DNA of 64,000 bases from Anaerocolumna sedimenticola (GTDB lineage Bacteria > Bacillota > Clostridia > Lachnospirales > Lachnospiraceae): the NCBI RefSeq assembly GCF_009931695.1, contig NZ_CP048000.1, forward strand, positions 2,001,501-2,065,500. The letters run 5' to 3'. The notes under the pieces are model-generated. The model saw only the letters and a list, made by a program, of their open reading frames with translations, was not told the DNA's origin and ran no database searches. Of the stretch, positions 48,607-57,224 are shown one piece after another. A program made the position numbers and the translations under genes. Every line of letters begins with the position of its first letter. The first letter of the stretch is position 1.

Positions 48607-49290
48607 ATGAGATTATTAATGATCGAAGATGATGAAGAATTATGTGAAGCAGTGTCAGTCCATATAAAAAAAGAGAGTTATGAATTAGATATCTGCCATA
48701 ATGGAGATGAGGTGTCCTATTATCTTAACGGGTCGGCTTACGATGTGATTATTCTGGACCGGATGCTGCCGGGGGTGGACGGACTGACTATATTAGAGAA
48801 TATAAGGAAAAAGGGGAATACAACCCCGGTGATTATGGTAACCGCCATGAACGGTATAAATGACAGAATAGACGGATTGGACGGAGGCGCAGACGATTAT
48901 CTGGCAAAGCCTTTTGAAGTTCAGGAATTAATGGCGAGAATCCGGGCACTTTTAAGACGGCCCAGAAAGATAGAAGATCTAACTGTTCTTAAATTTATGA
49001 ATGTCGAATTAAATACCAATACATATGTAGCAGCTTGCGGTGATAAGAGTCTTTCATTATCAAAAAGGGAAGGGGCATTACTTGAATTTTTTCTCCTGAA
49101 CAAAGAACAGATATTAACAAGGGAACAGATTCTTGGCAGAGTATGGGGACCGGATTCCTTTGTAGAAGACGGTAATATTGATAACTATATATTTTTTCTG
49201 AGGAGAAGGCTGAAAGCCCTTGATGCGAAAGTGAGTATCAAAACAATACACGGTATTGGTTATCGAATGGAGAGAAAAGAAAATGCTTAA
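48607..49290 (+). CDS. OmpR/PhoB-family response regulator
   Basis: 227 aa. Receiver domain with acidic pocket (MIEDDEEL), phospho-Asp in VIILDRMLPGVDGL (about residue 51) and Lys in YLAKPFE; C-terminal winged helix with NIDNYIFFLRRRLKALDAKV. ATG 48607 follows GAAAGGG; the TTG at 48586 is too far from any site. It overlaps the kinase gene by eight bases. It probably controls the transport block downstream. Confidence 0.92.
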   Translation: MRLLMIEDDEELCEAVSVHIKKESYELDICHNGDEVSYYLNGSAYDVIILDRMLPGVDGLTILENIRKKGNTTPVIMVTAMNGINDRIDGLDGGADDYLAKPFEVQELMARIRALLRRPRKIEDLTVLKFMNVELNTNTYVAACGDKSLSLSKREGALLEFFLLNKEQILTREQILGRVWGPDSFVEDGNIDNYIFFLRRRLKALDAKVSIKTIHGIGYRMERKENA

Positions 49291-50578
49291 TTCCATAAAA
49301 AACAGGCTAATCTTATTATATACCTGCTCCACAGGACTTATTTTAACAGCGGTAATTATTTTTGTAGCAGTAATCACCAATGAACAGTTACAAAGAAGTC
49401 GAATGGAGTCCTTTCGGAATAATTATATTACCATAAATCAAAATGTACATATGAGTCAGGAAATCAGCAACTTATGGATGGCGGAGATGGAAACCAGCAA
49501 TCATTTAATTATCCATATTGAAGATAATGGGACCCCTTTTTTATTTAAGGGTTCCTGGCAGACGCCCACCAAACGGGAAGTACTGGTTGATAAAATAAAA
49601 GAACTTGCACTTAAGGATAATATCAATACCAATATCCGGCCCGTTTCCCTGAATGAAGTACAGAGTAAGGTATATGAAATAAGAGGCAATAAAAACGACC
49701 GGTACCTTGGGGAGGTCTTTATTGTTCCAATAGACAGAGGATTTCGAAGTGTTGCAGCACTCCAGTATATATCAGGAAATGAGGCTTCTGTTTTAGAACA
49801 AAGGCTTTTATTGGTTTTCCTGGATTTATTGGGAATCACTGCGTTATTTTTTGTAAGCAGATTTATGGTAAGTAAGTCCTTAAAGCCGGTGGAAGAAAGC
49901 AGGAGGCGTCAGACTGAATTTATAGCAGCGGCTTCTCATGAACTAAAATCACCCTGGCAGTGATTCGGGCAAATGCTTCCGCATTAATTGTGGAACCAGA
50001 GAGGGCGGAGCATTTTACAAAAGGAATTGATAAGGAATGTAAACGTCTGGCAGCTTTGATTGAAGACATGCTGTTATTAGCTTCTGTGGACGCAAAAAGC
50101 TGGAAAATTAAGAAAGAAATACTGGACATGGATACTCTGCTGCTTGAAGTTTATGATCTGTTTTATCCATTCTGCAAGGAGCAGGGGAAAGAACTTAAAC
50201 TTAAGGTACAGGATGATATACTTCCGAAAGCAGAGGGGATGGAGAACGGATCAAACAGATACTGGCTGTCCTTATTGATAATGCGGTAACTTATACGGTG
50301 GAAAGAGATACCATCCTGCTTCGCGGTCACTGTAAGAAAAACCGTTTATGGCTTGAGGTGGAAGATCACGGACCGGGTATACCGGAGGATAAAAAGAAAG
50401 AAATTTTCGAAAGATTCTACCGGGAAGATAAATCCAGAAAGGATAAAACCCATTTCGGACTGGGACTTAGTATAGCCAAAGAGCTTACTGTGCTGCACGG
50501 GGGAGCATAGAGGTGAAAGATACGGACGGCGGAGGAGCAACCTTTAGTATCTCATTTCCCATATATACCAAAAACTAA
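49283..50578 (+). CDS. Sensor histidine kinase (three frameshifts)
   Basis: About 432 aa when read across three minus-one frameshifts. It has two membrane helices (about 7-30 and 170-190) around a short extracellular loop, the H-box AAASHELKSPLAVIRANAS (restored by an extra C at 49952-49954), the N-box region ILAVLIDNAVTYT (restored by a G at 50235-50238) and G-boxes DHGPGIPEDKK and FGLGLSIAKELTVLHGGSIE (restored near 50499-50505). ATG 49283 overlaps the regulator gene. Together they form a two-component system. Confidence 0.87.
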
Positions 50579-50586
50579 AAAGTAAA

Positions 50587-50627
50587 ATGATAGCCCGGCA
50601 AAAGCCCTCACAAATTCGGGCGAACCA
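50587..50627. repeat. Degenerate copy of the ATGATNNGCCCGRCAAAA hairpin repeat
   Basis: ATGATAGCCCGGCAAAA then GCCCTCACAAATTCGGGCGAA repeats the element at 63121-63174 (ATGATTTGCCCGACAAAA then GCCCTCACAAAATTGGG), but its right arm is shortened. It follows the kinase gene. Confidence 0.6.
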
Positions 50628-50687
50628 AAACCAGTATGACAGTACACCATTACAATGTTCCTGAATAACTTGATAAATAGGTCCGCC

Positions 50688-50996
50688 AGTCAAATAAAAT
50701 ACAGCAATTTACTGTATTTTATTTGACTTTTTTATCTCATAGGAAAGTTCGTCCTATGAGATAAAAACCCTCCGGGAGGATCGCACTGCGGCGGCAGGGA
50801 TGGATGTCGCAGAGGCGACCCGCCGCAGGCGGAGAATCCTGCAAGCAGGATTCTTTCTTATTTCATAGGAAAGTTCTCCGAATTTTCCTATGAAATAAAA
50901 AGCCCTCCTGGCAGGATGCACATGACGCGCTAAGGAAAATCGTCACTGAAGTGACAGCGCATCAGCGCCAGAGTCTGGCAAGCCAGACTCTTTTTC
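50688..50996 (+). repeat. Multi-hairpin intergenic repeat, locus B (two tandem units)
   Basis: A 17-bp terminator stem (50688-50704 with 50712-50728) and T6 begin the array. Unit 1: TATCTCATAGGA/TCCTATGAGATA (50733-50763), CTGCGGCGG/CCGCCGCAG around GTCGC/GCGAC (50786-50828), AGAATCCTGC-AA-GCAGGATTCT (50833-50854). Unit 2: TATTTCATAGGA/TCCTATGAAATA (50859-50897), TGACGCGC/GCGCATCA around GTCACT/AGTGAC (50923-50964), AGAGTCTGGC-AA-GCCAGACTCT (50970-50991). The last 90 bases of unit 2 are nearly identical to locus A. It fills the gap between kinase and binding-protein genes. Confidence 0.82.
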
Positions 50997-51077
50997 ATTG
51001 TATAAGGATTCTTAAAGATTTTTTAGAGATTTGCCTGTTAAGTTTATTATAGTAATATGAAAAGTGGAGGAATAGTA

Positions 51078-53346
51078 ATGAGGAGAAAGATAACCGTATT
51101 TTTTCTGCTCCTGACATTGGTAATAACCTATTTGCCAGGCTGCAGTAAGGAAAACCGAAAGGAAGCCGGACAGCCAGTGACCGGTGCCCAAAGCGGGCAA
51201 ATTGAAAAGGAAAATAAACCGGATAAATCAAAAGAGAAGACAATGGGAAGGTATATGGAAAAAGAGGTAACATTACCGGAATTGTCATCCGGTGAAGTTA
51301 TTATTAAAATCCTGGAAAATGCGGATAAGCAGATAGAAGTATATACTTTAAAGCATAGTGATGAACCGAAATATTTCTGTTATCAGTTACAAGAGGATAT
51401 GACCTGGAAGTCTGATACACCCGGATGGTTAAATGACGGTTCGGCCGGAAAAAATAACTATGCGGCGGATATCTGTTTAGGGAGGGACGGAAATTATTAT
51501 GCGTCTTTTATAGATTATGGTGAGAATACCGTTAAATCCTTTATCATAAGGTCGGAGGACGGAAAAAAAAAGGCAAAGAAATTAAAAATTCCATACCTGG
51601 AGAAAGAAACACATACCATAGAGAATTATCATTATTACCCCAGTATTGAGAAAATGGGAATATTAAAGAATGGAAACCTGGTATTATATGACACGTGGGA
51701 TACCGGCTCTTTACATATATATTCTGAAAAGGAAGATCAATTGGATAAACTTTCAATTGGGGAGGAGCAGAATTTCATAACCTCTGATGAGGATATTATT
51801 ACGGTAAACGGGGACGGTACCGGCGTCATGTTCTATGATACGGCCACAGGGAAAGCAGAAAGAACTATAGAATTTAATAATACGGGAAGTGCCAACGCCT
51901 ATGCCTTAAAAGATGACGGCACTCTGTTATTAGGCAATTCCGGCGGAATACACCGCCTCCGGAATAACGGTACCCTATGGGAAACCGTGGTAGATGGTTC
52001 CCTCAATTCCATGAGTATGCCCTCCCTTCAGTTTAATGGGCTGTTTGTAATGGAAGGAGAGGAGGAAGAGTATTATGCGGTATATACCAATAATGACGGG
52101 GATATGAACTAAAACACTATGTATTTGATGATAAAGTAGCTTCGGTACCGGAAAAAGAAATCACCGTATATTCCTTGAAAGAAAATAAAACTATAAGGCA
52201 GGCAATTTCCCTTTATCAGGCGGAAAATTCCGACACAAAAGTAAACTATGTGGTTGCTATGGGGAAGAGGAGGGAAATATCTCAGATTACATCCGTGCAC
52301 TTAATACGGAATTATTAGCCGGAAACGGTGCCGATGTATTGGTACTGGATGGATTGCCGGTGGATTCCTATATAGAAAAGGGAGTGCTGTCAGATATAAC
52401 GGATATCATAAATCCCTTGGAAGAAGCAGGAAAAGTGCTTTCCAATATAACGGATTATTATCATAAGGACGGGAAAGTTTATGAAATGCCCCTCCGGTTT
52501 TCCATTCCTGTTATTGCAGGAAAAAAAGAAGCCATTAAAGCCGCAGATAATACCGGTAATATTGTAAAATACATAGAGCAGGCCAATATACCCTACTGTG
52601 AATCAACCAGCTACCAGGCGCTGCTAAGTGATTATCTGGCATTGTATTCCGGGGAAATATTCATAAATGGCAAACTGAATGAGGAGAATTTTACTCTGTT
52701 TTTAAAAAATATAAAAATAATAGCCGACAATATAAAGGCAGAAGAAAATGATGTGAATCCAATAAACTATTCGAAACCATCCCGAATGTTTTTTGACAAC
52801 CTGTTCTCAGGTAATGTTGTGTCTCTGGGGAAAAAAGTTGCCACTTCCACGGAACAGGTCAAAAACATAATGGATACCATGTTGCTGTTTGAAGTATTAA
52901 AAGACAAAGATTTTGAATACAAATCCATCAATCAGATGTATATACCAGGCAGTGTTGTTGGCCTTAACAGCAAAAGCAGGGAAAATGATATTGCAAAAAA
53001 ATTTATCGGCTTTTTGTTTGAGGAAAAGGTTCAGAATACCAATCTTTATGATGGATTTCCGGTAAACAGCGGTTCCATAAAGAAGTGGGCCGCCGAGGAA
53101 AACACCGATCTTATGATTGGGATCAGTGATGCCGATGGAAATCAGGTATCTGCCGAATGGCCAGAAAAGGAAGAGCGGGAAGCCTTTTTAAATACAGTTT
53201 TGGAGGTTAAGATACCAATTGAGATAGATCCGATCTTGATTAATATGATCGTAGAGGAAGCCGTGCCGTATCTTAAAGGTGAGACCGGAGAGGGCCAGGT
53301 AGTGGCGGCGGTCAAAGCGAAAGTAAATACTTATCTGGCGGAATAG
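51078..53346 (+). CDS. Lipoprotein with beta-propeller-like N-terminus and solute-binding C-terminus (two frameshifts)
   Basis: About 756 aa when read across two frameshifts (G4 runs at 52098-52101 and 52261-52264). ATG 51078 follows TGGAGGAA. Signal LVITYLPGCSK with lipobox Cys about 23. Residues about 80-350 carry repeated blade-like pieces (AADICLGRDGNYYASFIDYG, GILKNGNLVLYDTWDTGSLH, YALKDDGTLLLGNSGGIHRL) suggestive of a beta-propeller. Residues about 360-756 resemble an extracellular solute-binding protein (TIRQAISLYQAENSDTKVNY ... GADVLVLDGLPVDSYIEKGV). This fusion is unlike the other binding proteins in the window. Operon with two permeases. Confidence 0.8.
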
Positions 53347-53354
53347 TAAAAATT

Positions 53355-54215
53355 ATGAAAAGGATTAAAAAAAGGAAAAAAGGGGAGGCAGGAAAGGCCT
53401 GGATTTTTTTGCTTCCAAGTTTAACAGGGGTGACCGTATTTGTATTACTTCCGTTTATGGATGTTATAAGACGATCCTTTTATGAAGCTATGAGCGGTAA
53501 GTTTGTAGGAATGGATAACTATAAACTGGTTTTTCATAATGAGGCTTTTTTGCTGGCGGTAAAAAATACGGGACGTTTTTTAATTACCTGTATTCCGTTA
53601 CTGATGATAATCTCTTTGATTTTATCCCTGCTTTTATATAACCAGAGAAAATACGGCGGCTATTTTAAGACATCATTTTTATTTCCTATGGCAATACCGG
53701 TGGCTTCCATGGTATTACTCTGGCGGTTGTATTTCCACGAAAATGGTCTGCTCAATGTTTTACTTGCGCATATGGGAAAAGAAAAGATAGATTTTATGAA
53801 TACGGATCATGCCTTTTGGGTGTTAATTTTTACTTACCTATGGAAAAATACAGGGTACGATATGATTTTATGGCTGACCGGTTTAAACGGAATACCTGTA
53901 ATTCTATATGAGGCAGCCAGTGTGGATGGCGCCGGGACCTGGGCTAAATTCCGCTATATTACATTGCCAAGGCTTCGGACATCCGTATATATAATTGGAA
54001 TTCTGTCTTTTGTAAATTCTTTTAAGGTATTTAGAGAGGCTTACCTGATTTCGGGAGATTATCCACAGGAAAGTATTTATATGCTGCAGCATTTATTTAA
54101 CAATTGGTTTGTCTCATTGGATATTCAGAAAATGTGTGCTGCGGCAGTTCTGTGTATATTTTTGTTTGTTATTATCATGTTAGTATTTAAGAAACTTGAT
54201 ATGGAAGAGGATTAA
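53355..54215 (+). CDS. ABC transporter permease, MalF/UgpA type
   Basis: 286 aa, six membrane segments; starts eight bases after the binding-protein stop. EAA motif YEAASVDGAGTWAKFRYITLP. It has a very basic N-terminus (MKRIKKRKKGEAGKAW). Works with the MalG-type permease after a 98-base gap. Confidence 0.9.
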   Translation: MKRIKKRKKGEAGKAWIFLLPSLTGVTVFVLLPFMDVIRRSFYEAMSGKFVGMDNYKLVFHNEAFLLAVKNTGRFLITCIPLLMIISLILSLLLYNQRKYGGYFKTSFLFPMAIPVASMVLLWRLYFHENGLLNVLLAHMGKEKIDFMNTDHAFWVLIFTYLWKNTGYDMILWLTGLNGIPVILYEAASVDGAGTWAKFRYITLPRLRTSVYIIGILSFVNSFKVFREAYLISGDYPQESIYMLQHLFNNWFVSLDIQKMCAAAVLCIFLFVIIMLVFKKLDMEED

Positions 54216-54243
54216 AACAGCTGTCGTAAAAACCAAAGGCAAT

Positions 54244-54280
54244 CGCTGCATGCAGCGTAGCGGACCTAAGAATATCCGCT
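54244..54280. repeat. Two hairpins in the permease-permease gap
   Basis: CGCTGCATGCAGCG (54244-54257) is a 14-bp perfect palindrome; AGCGGA (54259-54264) and TCCGCT (54275-54280) form a second stem. Tandem hairpins inside a transport operon suggest mRNA processing or a small inserted repeat. Confidence 0.5.
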
Positions 54281-54313
54281 TTGACTTAGACTTATTACTG
54301 GAGTTGATTCGAT

Positions 54314-55162
54314 ATGAAAATTAAATTGGGAGTAAAAACCTGTCTGTTGTTTATCCTTACCCTGTTTATATGGGTGCCATTGTGGATGTTATTTACCGGG
54401 TCTTTTATGGGAGGGGATGAATTATATAAATACATATGGTCCGTATTAAACCAAAGGGAAAGTATGGCCTCCTGGACGGGTTTTCCCAGGTACCCTACAT
54501 TGCGGCATTACGTGGAATTACTACTGGATTCACCTGAATTTTTTGTTATGTTCTGGAATTCCTGTATTCAGGTAATACCGGTGCTTCTGGGGCAGATAGG
54601 AATCGCGGTGCCGGCTGCCTGGGCTTTTGCCAGATTTGAATTTAAGGGAAAGAAACTTCTGTTTTTTATTTACATGATTCTTATGGTGCTGCCCTTTCAG
54701 GTCACGATGGTATCCAGTTATCTGGTATTATACCGGTTGGGGTTTGTGGATACCCATCTGGCCTTAATCCTCCCTAATATTTTTTCTACGTTTCCTGTAT
54801 TTATTATGGTTAAGTTTTTTAAAGAAGTACCTAAGTCACTGATTGAAGCGGCAAAACTTGACGGTGCCGGTGAATTTATTATATTTACACGGATCGGGAT
54901 ACCCATTGGTTCCCCCGGTATTCTTTCCATCATAACATTAGGGTTTTTAGAATATTGGAATGCCATTGAGCAGCCGCTTACTTTCCTGGTCAGAAGAAAG
55001 GAACTCTGGCCTTTGCCGCTTTATTTGCCTGATATTTCATCGGATAATGCAGGAGCAGCCTTTGGGGCATCTGTTATTATGATGCTTCCGGCATTGTTAT
55101 TGTTTCTGTACGGACAGAAGTATCTGGAACAGGGTATCGCAGCCTCTGGTTTAAAAGAATAA
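54314..55162 (+). CDS. ABC transporter permease, MalG/UgpE type
   Basis: 282 aa, six membrane segments. EAA motif IEAAKLDGAGEFIIFTRIGIP. ACTGGAG precedes ATG. The C-terminal end (YLEQGIAASGLKE) lacks the usual GxxxGAVKG tail of the other MalG-like proteins in this window. Confidence 0.9.
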   Translation: MKIKLGVKTCLLFILTLFIWVPLWMLFTGSFMGGDELYKYIWSVLNQRESMASWTGFPRYPTLRHYVELLLDSPEFFVMFWNSCIQVIPVLLGQIGIAVPAAWAFARFEFKGKKLLFFIYMILMVLPFQVTMVSSYLVLYRLGFVDTHLALILPNIFSTFPVFIMVKFFKEVPKSLIEAAKLDGAGEFIIFTRIGIPIGSPGILSIITLGFLEYWNAIEQPLTFLVRRKELWPLPLYLPDISSDNAGAAFGASVIMMLPALLLFLYGQKYLEQGIAASGLKE

Positions 55163-55181
55163 GAAAGGCAAAAGGACTATT

Positions 55182-57224
55182 ATGGAAAATAAATTAAGGA
55201 GACTATTATTCATATTTTTTATACTAATGGCATTTTTTACAGTTGTATCCAGAGCAGCAGCCTCTGTAATGGTTGCCAGGGTAGAAGTGACTGGGGCGAA
55301 AGAAGGGGAGTTGTCTTATGAGATTTCAGGGACAGGGACAGTAAAAGAAAATGCACAAAAATACATAACCTTATCCGATGGGCTGAAAATCGGAAAGGTT
55401 TCCATAAAGACGGGGCAGCAGCTGGAAAAAGGAGATTTACTGTTCCAATATGATTTAACGAGTTTGCTTAAGAAAAAATCCTCCCTGGAAAATGAATTAA
55501 CAAAATTGCAGCTGCAATATGACAAAACAGGATTAACCGGTGAGGAAGGGGACGGTTTATCCGAAGTTAAAGCAGCACAAATGGCTAAAGAAAATGCCGA
55601 AGAGGATTTAAAAGCAGCCGAACGCGTTTTGGCAGATATAAAGGAGAATACAAAAAAAGAGAAAGAAAAGGAATTTAAGGAGGCTTCTTTAGCGTGGGAA
55701 GATTTAGAAATATCAAAGGAAGAAGCCAAAAAGGAAACTGAAAGGGCAGTTACTGATGCCAAAAGGGAACTGTCGGAATTAAATAAACCACAGCAAAACC
55801 TGATGGAAAAACTGGAAGAATATAAAGAAGCGGTAATAAGTAAGAAAGAAAAAAATATAGAAGATGTCTTATATGAAATCTATGATTTTTATTATAAAGG
55901 GAAATATGAAGAACATCTGGCTGAAAAAAGTGAAACGAATGAAAAATTAAAAAGAGCCAAAGAAGATCTGAAAGATATTAAAAAGAAATGGGACACAGCC
56001 ATCAATGAAGATGATAAGGATTCGGACGAGGAAGCTGTTAGAAAAGCTTATGAACAACAGTTATTATCCAAAAAAGAAGAAATAAAAAATGCGGACCGGG
56101 CGGTAGAGGATGCCAAAGATTCTCTTTTGCGGCTATCGGAAAAGGATGATGAACTGAACGGCGCTATCAATAATTACAGAGAAGATTTGGAGGAAAATGA
56201 TAGAAACAATATGGGTAAAGCCTATGCCGCATTATACCAATTCCTTTATGATACGCTGGAAGTGAATGAAGAGAAAATCAGTACGGCAGAAACGAAATTA
56301 AGCCGCGCCAAAGAAGATGAAGCTCAGGTAAATAAGCAGTGGGATTCTAAATTAAAGGATGCCTTTCATAAAAAAGAAGAGCTGAATCATGTTTTAAAAA
56401 ATATAGAAAATGGAACCTATGATTATAAGGAAGAATTAAAAGAAGGAAAAAAAGCGGTAACGGATGCGAAGAGGGCTCTTATGAATGCGGAACTTTCCTT
56501 GGCGGAGGCAAAGGAAACCCGGCAGTTAGGGGAAGAAAACAAATACATTCAGCAAAAATCCATAGAAATTGATCAAAGTATACTTTTATTGGATTTGAAT
56601 GGGAAACAGGCTGAAATAGACGAGCTGCAAAGGATTATCACAGATAAGGGAAAAGTAACCGCACCGGTGGCAGGAGTGGTTACAAAAAATGATCTGGAAC
56701 AGGGCGGTATCTTAACAGGCCAGGAAAAACTGGTTCTGGCAACCGGAGGTTATGAACTTTCCATGAATGCCGACAAAGAGGATATGAAACGGTTCGCGGT
56801 TGGAGATGAACTGCAAATAGATACCGGTACGGATAATGATAAGATAACCTCCAGGATTGAGAATATCGGTTTACCGGATCAAGACGGTAAGGTTAAATTC
56901 TCTGCACTTTTACCGGAAGGAAATTATAGTGTGGGAGGAAGCCTGGATTATGAAATAAGTAAGGAGTCCCAGGCCTATCCAAGATGTATTCCGGTTCAGG
57001 GACTTCGTGAGGATTCCAAAGGTACTTATATTCTTCTTGTGAAAGAAAAGGACAGTGTACTTGGTAAAAAAGATACGGCATTCCGGTTAGATATAACCGT
57101 AATATCGCAGGATACCAAATCTGCGGCGATTGATGCTTCTTTGTCGGACGAGGATCAGATTATTACCGGCAGTAATAAAAACATCTCAGAAGGAGATCGA
57201 GTAAGGATTTATGAAATGGAATAA
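55182..57224 (+). CDS. HlyD/MacA-like periplasmic adaptor with long coiled coil
   Basis: 680 aa. N-terminal membrane helix (about 6-25). Split lipoyl/barrel domains: GTGTVKENAQKYITLSDGLK and GQQLEKGDLLFQYD first, KVTAPVAGVVTKNDLEQGGI second. Between them a very long charged coiled coil (about residues 95-470) rich in Lys/Glu with heptads. C-terminal barrel and membrane-proximal regions follow (DELQIDTGTDNDKITSRIEN). This is the adaptor of RND/MacAB-type efflux systems, used in Gram-positives with ABC exporters. It follows importer-type permeases by 19 bases and overlaps the next gene by 14. About 370 coiled-coil residues is longer than most. Confidence 0.85.
   Translation: MENKLRRLLFIFFILMAFFTVVSRAAASVMVARVEVTGAKEGELSYEISGTGTVKENAQKYITLSDGLKIGKVSIKTGQQLEKGDLLFQYDLTSLLKKKSSLENELTKLQLQYDKTGLTGEEGDGLSEVKAAQMAKENAEEDLKAAERVLADIKENTKKEKEKEFKEASLAWEDLEISKEEAKKETERAVTDAKRELSELNKPQQNLMEKLEEYKEAVISKKEKNIEDVLYEIYDFYYKGKYEEHLAEKSETNEKLKRAKEDLKDIKKKWDTAINEDDKDSDEEAVRKAYEQQLLSKKEEIKNADRAVEDAKDSLLRLSEKDDELNGAINNYREDLEENDRNNMGKAYAALYQFLYDTLEVNEEKISTAETKLSRAKEDEAQVNKQWDSKLKDAFHKKEELNHVLKNIENGTYDYKEELKEGKKAVTDAKRALMNAELSLAEAKETRQLGEENKYIQQKSIEIDQSILLLDLNGKQAEIDELQRIITDKGKVTAPVAGVVTKNDLEQGGILTGQEKLVLATGGYELSMNADKEDMKRFAVGDELQIDTGTDNDKITSRIENIGLPDQDGKVKFSALLPEGNYSVGGSLDYEISKESQAYPRCIPVQGLREDSKGTYILLVKEKDSVLGKKDTAFRLDITVISQDTKSAAIDASLSDEDQIITGSNKNISEGDRVRIYEME

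Noticed and set aside
55316-55762. Minus-strand frame of 148 codons
   Set aside because: Antisense shadow of the Lys/Glu-rich coiled coil of the adaptor gene.
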